Assembly: GCA_024516035.1 (NCBI GenBank)
Contig: CM044959.1
Coordinates: 13,161,902-13,225,901, forward strand
Reading direction: 5' to 3'
DNA from: Bactericera cockerelli
Lineage: Eukaryota; Arthropoda; Insecta; Hemiptera; Triozidae
Length of the DNA stretch: 64,000 bases
The notes under the pieces are model-generated. The model was not told the origin of the DNA. It worked only from the letters and a program-made list of their open reading frames with translations, and did no database searches. A program made the position numbers and the translations under genes. Shown here in pieces: positions 1 to 11,800 of the stretch (positions are counted from its first letter, which is position 1; every line of letters begins with the position of its first letter).

Positions 1-2702
1 GTACGAAACGTTGCTCGAGTTGACGACGCGTACTGTGTTCTCCAGAGCGATGATTTCCTTCTCCGCTTTCAGAATGTCCGACTCCAGCTGATTGCCTGAG
101 ATGAAAGTAGATATAAATATGTAGTTCAAGCGAAATACAGTAAGGTTTTTTCCAAGCTCAATAAGGAGATGAGTGGAGAAAAACTGATTTTCTTTAAAAA
201 TAAAAGGCAAAAATGTTTGCGAAATAATATAATAATAATTTTTTCTAGGGAAGTAAATTAAAAAAAAGTGGATAAATGGGATAAAACAGCACATACTCGT
301 AATACACCTACTCAGCCTCACATAACCTTCTAGAGAGCTTTGAAAAAAAACCTTACTGTATTTCGCCTGAACTACATATTTATATCTACTGATGAAACTA
401 TCGGAAAAGGTTACCGAACTAAATAAATTTACCATACCAGGAGACTCGAAGCACCGACATCCAGGTTGCGAGTCCGCTGCCTTATCGATCGAGCTACCGA
501 GGTGGATTATAGAGGAGTCTGCTACTACTGTTAATTATAAGTTAGTTATCATATTTGTGTTAATCACTTTCGTGATATCACAACTACTCTAACTCGTTTT
601 ACTATGAACGGACTTGAACCACCGACCTACAGGTTTTCTTTAGAAACGTAAACATAGATAAAGTTTTATTAACAGTAGTACACATCTTCCATAGTAACCT
701 ACAGGTTACAAGTCCGCCGTCCTATCGATCAAGCTACTGAGGTTGGTGGTATGTACTGTTACTTATAGTAGGCACTTCAATATTAGATGATTTCTAATAT
801 TGAGATGGAAGTTTAATGGGCAAGAATTAGCTCAGTGGTGAAGCACTTGCTTGACATGCGGAAGGTCCCGGGTTCGATCCCCCTTGCCGACAAAAATATG
901 TATTCTCTATTTGGTTACAATTGTTTGGAAAGGATACCTTATTTATTTTATTTATTTATTTACACTTTATTAGATAATAGGACATCTTAATATATAAATG
1001 TCAAAGACACTCACTGACCACTGACCACTGACTGATCATCGCTCTATAGCCCAAACCGTAAGTCCTAGGAAGCTGAAATTTGGTAGGTAGCTTTGTCTTA
1101 TAGTCTAGATGTGCAATAAGACGGGATTTTTCGAAACTCCCACTACAACACCTGCCATTGGCGAAAAAGGATTTTTTGCTTTCACGGCCATGCCTCGGCC
1201 CGCAAAGCGGGCGACAGCCCGCTAGTATACAATACAAATAATTACAAACGAAAATAGAAAATACAATATAACAAAACAAAAAAATAATAATAAATAAAGA
1301 AAGAAAAAAAAATATATACATAATATATGTCCTAACTAAAGGACATATATTATGTATATATTTATATACATAATATATGTATATATTTATTTCGTGTTGA
1401 CCCAGCACCTAAATGGGAAGTATTGTGTCACTTCTCGCCCATCAGAGGGGAGGCATACAACGGGATGGGCAGGCTACATCACAGACCACAAGCGTCTATA
1501 GTAGCTCCTGTTTCATGGCTACGAATTATAAAAAGGCTGTGAAACACTCATTTAAAAAAAAAAGTAGAGAATGTAAAATTGCGAAGCAAAAAGTTGCGTT
1601 CAATGTTAAACCAACCTTACCTTGCTCTAGCAACACATGCTTGTCTTGAATGTTTTGAATGGTGAACGACACACACGTGTACACCTGGCCCTCTATATTG
1701 TACACGATCACGTCGTAGCGGTTCTTCAACTGCTCGATCCTCACAGTCAGATGGTCGAGGCTTCGTTTCAGGTTAGAGCGGATTTCCTGGAGCGTTCGCT
1801 TGCGGGCGAGAAGTATGGATTTGGTCGAGTCGATGTCTGCTTTGCGGGCTTGGATTGAGCTTTCCATTTCGATGCGAGCTTTCTCCAATGAGTAAACCTG
1901 TAAATAATTCAGCGTTTATGGAAAGTTGAATACACCAGTTTTATTTTTTCGTATGGATTTTTATATTCGCCAGGAGATCAATTGGGACAGTTTGGCGTCC
2001 GGTTGTAGTATTTGTAGGGTTACCCAGGTGCACTACGGGGAAGAATACTACTCACACCCACTTCTCATCAGAGTACTGAAGTTAAGTAACGTCCAGCGAG
2101 ATTTACACTTGGTAGGTGACCACAAGTTTGAATCTTCATGGTGCTCGCTATGCCCAGATTGCCCGACCCTACTCGCGCTAGGTGAGGTTAATGTGGGCGG
2201 CTGATGGTTTATGAGTTTTCAACAAATTTAAGATAAACGCACCTCTCAATCTTCCTAAATGTTAACTTCAAACAAAAACAAACAAAAAAAATCTGTGGAT
2301 AAATAATTAGTTTTAGTCGCATAGTTTTGTACTACATAGTGAAAAAAGAATGGGATCTTATCTGCGATCATCAAACCAACACAATAAAATAAGACCTGCA
2401 TGCTAAGAAGCTGCGGAACTGCAGCACCCTCAGACGAAAAAGGAAAAGAGAGGATTTTTTCAAGTCCTAGCTCGTACACAATGAAAATGATCACATATTT
2501 CTAGAATAATTAGTGCATATTTATTACTAGCGAGCTGCACCCGCTTCGCCAAGCCATCACACACACACCACCCATACATCACAAACCACACTCACACACC
2601 ACATTCACACACCTCCACACACACACACATCAACACACACACCCATCCATACACACAACACACACATCCACATCCACACACACACCCATACAAACACACA
2701 CC

Positions 2703-2749
<47 letters not shown>

Positions 2750-5700
2750 CACACACACACACACACACACACACAACACAATCCACACACACCACACACA
2801 TACAAACACCCATCCACATACACACCCACCCACCCACACACACACCACACACATATACACAATTACACACACACACACCCATCCACACACATATACACAC
2901 ACACACACCACCCATCCACACACACACATCACCACACACACACACACGCAACCATCATCGCTGTAAATTTCAAAATCCCGAGCCAAATCTATCATAGCGG
3001 ATATTGATAATATAGCAAACTGGCCCATATTTCGAGAACGGTTTGTCAGAATATGGCAACAAAGGACTCAAATAAAATCATGTGATGTTCTCAGACATTT
3101 TTTTACAATAAAAATATAGGTCTTCGCGATAACTTTTAAGTTCCGTGCTGGAATCTGTAAAAAAAACGTGAAAAGTCTTAAAAAATGGTCGAAATTTCGA
3201 ACATTCTGGCTTCTATCTCGAGAACGGTAAGTCAGAATGTGGCCTAATATGAATTAAATGAAAGCTAGTTTTGTGTAATGTGTTATTAAATAATAAAAAA
3301 TATAGGTCCTCGCGACAAATTTTAAGTTCCGCGCTGGAATCTGCTAAAAAACGTGAAAAGTCTGAAAAAAAAGGTCGAAATTTCGAACATTTTGGCTTAT
3401 ATCTCCAGAACGGTACGTCAGAATGTGGCCTAAAATGAATTAAATTAAAGCTAATTTTGTCTAATGTGTTATTAAATAATAAAAAATATAGGTCCTCGCG
3501 ATAGATTTCAAGTTCCAGGGCAAAGACTGTCTTAAAATCGGACCCTTCCTCAAGGAAATACTTAAGGAAGGTCATAACTCAAGGACGGTTTGGAATTTCG
3601 GACTTTTGATAGTTTTCCTGGTGTTTTTCGGCAATTTTACTTGGGGTCGTCTCCCATCAATTTTTTGCTATCTCTTACCGTTTCGCCTAAACAATTCCTG
3701 CACACAAACATACATACAAAGTCCGTCCATATTTCTCATTTATATATAGAGATGATTAGTAAAAAAAACTCAAACTCTTTAGATATTAGCGACTTTACAA
3801 ATCCTAATTTAGTCCGGCTCATGTGGCAGCACCACAAAACATTTTCCCACCGGCCGCGCCTACCTAATAATAATAACACTCTTTAGTGGAAGGTAACCAA
3901 TAGGCGAGGTTAATGCTCAAAGCATTTTTTACCACCTAACCCTCAGAGTCTTATTATTACAATAGAACCCCGTTACTATGAACTTCGGATAAAATGAACT
4001 TTTTTTCCGCAATTTTTTTTTTAAACTGGAAATTTTCTCTAATTTCTCAAGAATTACTGACTTCTTTAGATCCTCACAATAGGTCTCTGTACAATGTACA
4101 TACATATTTTGTATTTATATACCTAATCTGTAGTTAAATTAAAATTCAAATACATGTACGCCCGTTCATATGTCCGACATTTGCCTTATTTCCCTTTCTT
4201 TTACCTATGATTATATGGAACCCCGATATTATGAGCTTTTACATTGAACCCCGCAATTATGAACTACCCCTGGTCCCAATTAGTTCATAATAACGGGGTT
4301 CTACTGTAACTGGTTACAAACTAAAATTAATGAGGAAAAATTCATGCACCGAGTTGGATTCGGACCCCTACGCTACCTCTGGATTACCAGACTATCACGT
4401 TAACCACTTGACAACCAGTGCCTACCTGGTTGGTGTGCTGCATCATCTGGTTCCTCAGCTGCTGCAGCCTCAACAGGAGCAGATTCTCCTCCACACTGGT
4501 CTCCTGGTTTCTCTCCTCCAGTTCCCTCAGCAGCTTCCCCTTCCCCTCCACCGTCATCTTGGTGGTGGCGAGACTCCCTTTCAGCTCTTCCAGCGTCTGG
4601 CGGTCCCTCTTGATTTGGAGCATGGTTTTGGCAATGTCAACCTGCGGAAATAAGTAAACGGAATGGGAATTCTTGTTTTATTTATTTATTTATTTATTTA
4701 TTTACACTTTATTAATAGGACATATTATATACAACACAAATAATTACAAATTCAAATACAATATAATAGAAGAAAAAAATAAAGAAAAAATAAATAAATA
4801 TATTATACATAATATTATGTCCTAACTAAAGGGTTATTGCCTTTGGCAATTTCTTCCACCCAACCCTTGTTAGTGAATTTTGAGAAACCATGAAATTTGA
4901 AGATATATCGTAATGATAATATCGCTATATTTATAGTCTGTCTGGGGGACTATAAACAGGGAGTAGACCAGCAGTCTGGCTGGGGGACTATAAACAGGGA
5001 GTAGACCAGAAGTCTGGCTGGGGGACTATGAACAGGAAGTAGACCAGCAGGGGGACTATAAACAGGGAGTAGCCCAGCAGTCGGGCTGGAGGACTATAAA
5101 CAGGGAGTAGACCAGCAGTCTGGCTAGGGGAATATAAACGGGGAGTAGACCAGCAGTCTGTCTGGTGGACTATAAATAGGGAGTAGACCAGCATTGACTT
5201 GGTTCTGGGGGCCCTTGTCAATTATTAGCCTCCTTGTAAAGACAGTGGTAGAAGTGCTGAGTCATTTCTCCACTGTCTGGCTACCATCGTTCACGATGAC
5301 GCTACCCTATGATGATGATATTTATACTGCCCGGTTAGGAAAAATGAGTCCCATTTTTCCAGCAGTAAGTCCAAGACGTATTATTATGTAGTCAAAATCC
5401 CAAGTGGGAGAATAAATTGTCATGTCCCGGCTGGGTTTCGAACCCGCGACGTCTGGATTACCAATCAGACGTCTTGACCACTGAGCTACCAGCACGGGAC
5501 GAAGAATAAAAACTAATGGAGATTTCTATTAATTATTTTGTGAAACCATGCAATTTGAATGAAAAAGATTAAAAAATTGAAAAAGATTAAAAAATTTGGA
5601 CTTGAAAAAAATCTCATGGCAACATTATCTGAATATAAATTCAAAATACATACGTACGTGATAGCTAGGTGACAATAAAGACATTATGTGATAAATATTG

Positions 5701-8700
5701 TGAAAAGCAATAATATACCTCACAAACGTATACAGTTACACGTATACAGAGATAGATATAAACTCTACAGTAGAATTGAAAATTTACAACCAGAAAAATA
5801 ATAATAACTGTGATACAAAAATGTTGCCGAGACCAGGATTCGAACCTGGTTACCACGGCCACAACGTGGGGTCCTAACCACTAGACGATCTCGGCATGTA
5901 CTAATATCAAGTGATAATTATTGACTTAAAGAAGTAATTCAGTCTTTGTTGCAGATGGAAAACGATAAGGAATGTAAGAAGAGATTGAAATCTTTCATTG
6001 ATAATCGACCGGTGAGGTGGTTAGGAGTCCACCGCAATTTCAGTCTGGTTTACTTGTGAACTGTAATAGTCACCATTTTCACCACACACCCGGTACAGGA
6101 AAACGCTGACTGACCGGTGAGAGGAGACTATTATTATTGTTATCTGTATATTCGGTGTTACTCAAGCGGAACTGTGAGACTACAGTATACCCAACAAGTG
6201 AGGAAACAGGCACGCTGAGAAAAAAACGACAGTCACCGTGGCCGATTAGTGTAGCGCACTTTAGGCACACACGGTGACTTGGTTTCGAATCTCAGCTGGT
6301 TTGAAAATTTTCTACTCTGTACTTTGGATGTCAAAGGCTCCACTCATACCTTAAGAGGTAAATGAGGAGCTGCTTTAATGTAAGCAGCGATCAGTAGCGG
6401 AACCATGGACAAAAAAAGAAGATATTAGTATATTCAAGGAAAAGGAAAAAAGTGACCAATTACAATACTTTCTATACCTTATAGTTAATACAAAGTAAAA
6501 AGTCCTACAATACTGCGTTACCCACTATGATAGCACAATGAAACACATTTATATAATATTAATTTTCTCTTTTTCTCAATTTCAGCATAAATATAATCCA
6601 GCGTCGCGCGTAGATGACACGTTGAGTACACCAGTTTTCGTTCTATCATTGAAGTTAATGAACGTCCAGAGAGGTTAGGACTTGGATGAGTGACCATTTA
6701 AATTCAAACCCTCGTAATGTAGTCCGGCCCCACCCAAGTTGGGTGAATTTAATATGGGTAGCCGATTTAGCAAATGGAGGGTAAAACCTCCGTCTCGAAT
6801 GACCTAACATGTTATGAGAAAATAAATTAATATAAAAAACCTCACCCTTCATGTAAAAATAAATAATAATAAATGTGTTTCTTTGAGTTATTATATCACA
6901 ATTTTAGTGGGTAGCGCAGAATTATAGGTCTTTTCCATATCTTCTATATCGCAATATCTTATTTTTGCGTATAATTCCGCCAAAGGTCACTGCTAATATT
7001 AAAGCAGCTACTCATTTTTCCTCACGAGGTATGAGTGGACCCCGAACACCCAAGTACAGAGCATATGTAAAAATATAAAATCAATAAAGAAGTGCTATAT
7101 TAACACATTGATCGCCAACGCTATAGAATTACATTTCCTCAGGGGCCCAAATGAAAAAGTGAACAACTACCCGTCAGGTGAATATGCCTGACGGGGCCAG
7201 CTGGGAAAGGTTAGTGTCAGGTGAATTCACCTGACGTGGTGATCAACGTGTTAAACTGTTAGCGTAATGGGAGTCCCTGTCTCGAGCCGACAGTCTAAAT
7301 AAAGCACGACTATACTATATACTATACCCGTCGTGATATGACCATGCAGTTGAAAACGACGTTATTATTATTATCTGACCTGGTTGCAAGGTTTTCAGTG
7401 AAACTCTTACAATTAACACTACGACCTAATTAGATCTATTGTGACCGGTTGATTCTATTCGGTTTTAACGTCCTGATTTGAGAAAGATAGTCAGGACGGG
7501 GGTTTTACCCTCCATTCGCTGGGAATCGTACCAGCTACCCACATCAACCTCACCCAGCCTGGGTAGGACCGGAAATGCCAGACTCATATGTGCGGAGGGG
7601 ACAGAATTTTCTTTGTGAAAAATCTGCTCCGACCGGGGATCGAACTCAGGATCTCTGGACTACGCCCAGTAGTCACAACCGTTACGCCACGAGGCTGGCC
7701 AACCGTTACGCCACGGAGGCTGGCGTAACGGTTATACTATACTATACCCGTCGTGATATACAGGGTGGGGCAAAAGTCTGGAAACCCCTGAATAACTTTC
7801 GAATGGCTTCTTCGGTAAAATTAAAAATTTGTATGGTAAACCGGGCTAATGAGACCTTCCTTTAGAGTGGGGTCGATTTTTGTTACCGGCCCCCATGTCG
7901 GGGCCAGGGGGGCCAACTTCATTTTTTTAAATACGAACCCCCACCTTGCGATACAGTTTTGGAGAGGGCTTTAAATAAAAAATACATTGGTGCAAATTTT
8001 ATTTTTTAAATATTAACTGTTTGCAAATGGCGTCCAACTTTGTGTATGCAGAAAAGTCTGGAAACCCCTGAATATCTTTCGAAAGGGCTTTCTCAGTAAA
8101 TTTAAAATTGTGTACGGTAATCCTTGGTAATTAGACCTTTTATTAGAATGGGACCGATTTTTTTTTACCGGCCCCCCATGTCGGGGCCAGGGAGGCCAAC
8201 TTCATTTTTTTAAATGCGAAACCCCACCTTGCGATACATTTTTGGAAAGGTCTAATTACTCCGACTTACCGTGCACAATTTTAAATTTACTGAGAAAGCC
8301 CTTTCAAAAGATATTCAGGGGTTTCCAGACTTTACTGCATACACAAAGTTGGACGCCATTTGCAAACAGTTAATATTTAAAAAATAAAATTTGCACCAAT
8401 GTATTTCTTATTTGAAGCAGTCTCCAAAAATGTATCGCAAGTCGGGGGTTCGTATTTAAAAAAATCAAGTTGGCCCCCCTGGCCCCGACATGGGGGCCGG
8501 TAACAAAAATCGACCCAACTCTAAAGGAAGGTCTTCTTAGCCCGGTTTACCGTACAAAATTTTAATTTTACCGAAGAAGCCATTCGAAAGTTATTCAGGG
8601 GTTTCCAGACTTTTGCCCCACCCTGTATAATAACCATGCAGTTGAAAACGACGATAAACGCTAAAGGGTTGGTGGAAGAGATTGCCTAAGGCAATAACCC

Positions 8701-8825
8701 CGCCCTTTAGTTAGGACATATATTATGTATATATTTATTTTACTTTTCTTTATTTTTTTCTTATATTATATTGTATTTTAATTTGTAATTATTTGTGTTG
8801 TATATAATATGTCCTGTTAATAAAG

Positions 8826-8860
<35 letters not shown>

Positions 8861-11800
8861 GCCGACAAAAAACCTCGAACTCACATCCATCCGCTTGCTC
8901 TCTCGTCGCGCCACGTCCCAACACTTTTCCAGCTCCTTCTTTTTTCCATGAGAGCCCCCAGCTCCTGGGTTTTGGCTTTCAAGAACTCTTCGCTCTGCCA
9001 GCCCTTGATGTCCCAGATCTGCTGCTGGAGCGACTCGAGCTGACAGCCGTTCTGATGTAGAACGTCACCTGTAATGCAGTCAATTTTATTACGTCATTAA
9101 ATTTACAATGTAATAAATTTAGAATTATTACATTAAGGGTAAGGTTTTTTTTCCTTTTAACATCGCACTCTTTGCCAAGTTTATTTCATAAAAATACTCT
9201 TTACAATCATATCTCGACAACGTCAAACAGCCCCGTCTTCACAACCAACACCACGAATTCTTCTCCGAGTACCTCTGATCCTCATACTTGTAGCATTAAT
9301 AATTGAAATTTCTATTTTTGCTGTGTATAAATGGAATTTTATTTAAATTAATAAAGGGTTCTTCCCCCTTGATTGTTTACAATGAAACTAAATGCAAACT
9401 AGCAAATAATAATTAATAATAAAAATTAGAATTAATATTAAGATTATTTAAAAATGGAAAATTTGAATCACTTTGAACCCCTAGGTAGTACTCAAACCAC
9501 AAGGGCAGAATTATAAAATAAGACCAATGATAAATAATATAGATTATAGTGTAGAAAATTACCCAAAATAAAATTCACATCAAGCGAAACGGTCGTTTCG
9601 CGGGAGAACGACTCCCAGAAACTACAGTGCTTGTATAACGGTAAATATAGTTTGTATGTATTTTGTCGTTTTAATTTTATTACATTATGAAGGGAGAATT
9701 TTTTCAACCTTAGCAGATTTTGAAGTTTTTGAAATCCCAACACTTCTCATCCTGCATAAATTTTCTCATTAATAAACGTCCGAACAGAAGCAAACTGAAA
9801 GCAACCCTTTCACCTTAAACCTGTTAGGGGTTCTTTTTTTTCACACTTCAAAATGATCTTAAGAAGCCTGAAAAAAAAAAAAAAAAAAAAAAACGGACCG
9901 CAAACAATACTTTTTATATCTTTCTGGTTATAGATAGTAAAAAATAGCTGACCTTGTTTAGCAAGTAGTTCCAGCGCTTTGCTCTCTTCTCTGAGCAGAT
10001 GATACACTTTGGACTGGTTGGCTTCTATTTCACCCTTGTTCGTGTCGTATTGGCTTCTCAAAGTTATCAGATCCGCAACTTTGGTGCTCACTTGTCGGGA
10101 AAGTTTCTCGATGTCTTTCTTCAAGCTGGATGCGGTGGTTTCTTCGTGCTACGAATGATTATAATAATAATAATAAAATACTAATATTTATTATAAAAAA
10201 ATGTGTTTCTTTGTGTTATTATTTCACAATTTTTAGTGGGTAGTGCAGAATCATAGGACTTTTCCATATCTTTTAATATCCTTATATCTTATTTTTTCCT
10301 ATAATTCCGCCACTGGTCGCTGCTCACATTAAAGCAGCTACTCATTTTTCCTCACGTGGTATGAGTGAACCCCGAACACACAAGAACAGAGTAGAAAAAA
10401 TCCTGCCCCGCTGGGGATCGAACCCAGGTCACGGTGCGTGCAAAGCCTACCGCGCTAACTCAATCGGCCACGGTGACTTTTAATAATAATTATTATAATT
10501 TATAGCGCACAAAGACTTTGTTTTTAAGCACTCGCTTGCCATGCGTTCAAAACCCCCCCGCCAACAAGATATTTGTATTCAAAAATTTAGTTACAGTTTG
10601 TAAGGGATACCTTCCGGTGCGCGCGTGTTGACCCAGCACCTAAATGGGGAAGTATTGTGTCACTTCTCGCCCATCAGAGGGGAGGCATACTACTGGATGG
10701 GCAGGCTACAACACAGACCAAAAGCGTCTTAAGTAACTCCTGTTTCATGGCTACGAAATAAAAAAGATTGAGAAACACTAACCTCTTTTCTTTTTTAATA
10801 ATAATAAATTATTATACTGTATTATTTTACTCTGTCATACTCTGTCCCGGTAGCTCAGTTGTAAAGGCGGCACTCTGTCAATCCAAAGATTCCAGATGTC
10901 GCGGGTTCGAAACCCAGCCGGGACATGAAAAGTTATCCTCCCATTCGGGATTTTAGCCACCTAATAATACGTCTTGGGCTTACTGCTGGAATAATGGGAC
11001 TTAACAGACTCAATTGGGCAGTATATTCTTCTATGATTTTTTTCCCCCTTGTGAACATGTCAACAACTAGAATTGAAGTTCATTGCAGCCCGCTCCACTT
11101 TGTATATCCTATATTTAGGTATGTATTGTATTGACGATTGACTATGTCCACTTGTGGACCATAAGGTCTATAAACACTAATAAAATAAAATAAATAAAAA
11201 TATAATAAGGCGATATTATTACTTACTTTGAGCAGACCGTTCAGTTCTTTCACCATTTCGTCCGAGGTCTTCACTTCGGAATCGATACTGTCCAGCTTCC
11301 GCTTTAGATCTTGCCGCTTCAGCTTGAGCACACTCAGCCGCCCCGTCCTGTCTCTCAGCCGCGCCTGCGCATCCCGGATGCGAGTCTTGCGCAACTGCTT
11401 GTCGTTCTCCAACTCGAGAAGATGCGTGCGCAGGTATCGTCTCTGAAAACATTGAAGAAGAAAACAATGGTAGTCTAGATTTCTAGAAAACAAGGGTTGG
11501 GTGGAAGAGATTGCCATAGGCAATAACCTCGCCCTTTAGTTAGGACATATTGAAGAAGAAAACAATGGTAGTCAAGAAAGGGTTGGGTGTAAGAGATTGC
11601 CATAGGCAATAACCCCGCCCTTCAGTTAGGACATATTTAACTATTTTTTCTTCCTTTTAATTTTTTACAGTGTTTTCATTGTTTTCTTTTCTTTGTAATT
11701 TTTATTTATGCTGTACATTCGTCTTTTGTTCAATAAAGAATATAATAATAATAAAAATAATAAGTGGACAGATCTTTTTCGAGAGTGAAAAATTGGGTTT

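Larger units (their letters stand above)
2527..3752 (-). mobile_element. Non-autonomous Helitron of about 1.2 kb with microsatellite and 186-bp tandem repeats
   Basis: In minus sense the element starts A|TCTCTATATATAAATG at 3752 and ends GTGCAGCTCGCTAG|T at 2527. The last 30 bases contain a partly self-complementary GCGAAGCGGGTGC segment. The inside holds three 186-bp repeats (about 3020-3590) and 390 bp of CA-rich microsatellite (2560-2950). Its 5' end resembles that of the short Helitron at 985. No Rep/helicase coding region is present. Confidence 0.6.

Noticed and set aside
1924..2215. Functional 5S rRNA gene
   Set aside because: Only the internal promoter region resembles 5S; the 3' part is a SINE tail shared with other elements and the ends do not pair as 5S helix I.
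2592..3028. Long minus-strand open frames rich in Cys and Val
   Set aside because: They are translations of the CA microsatellite and have no codon or domain signal.
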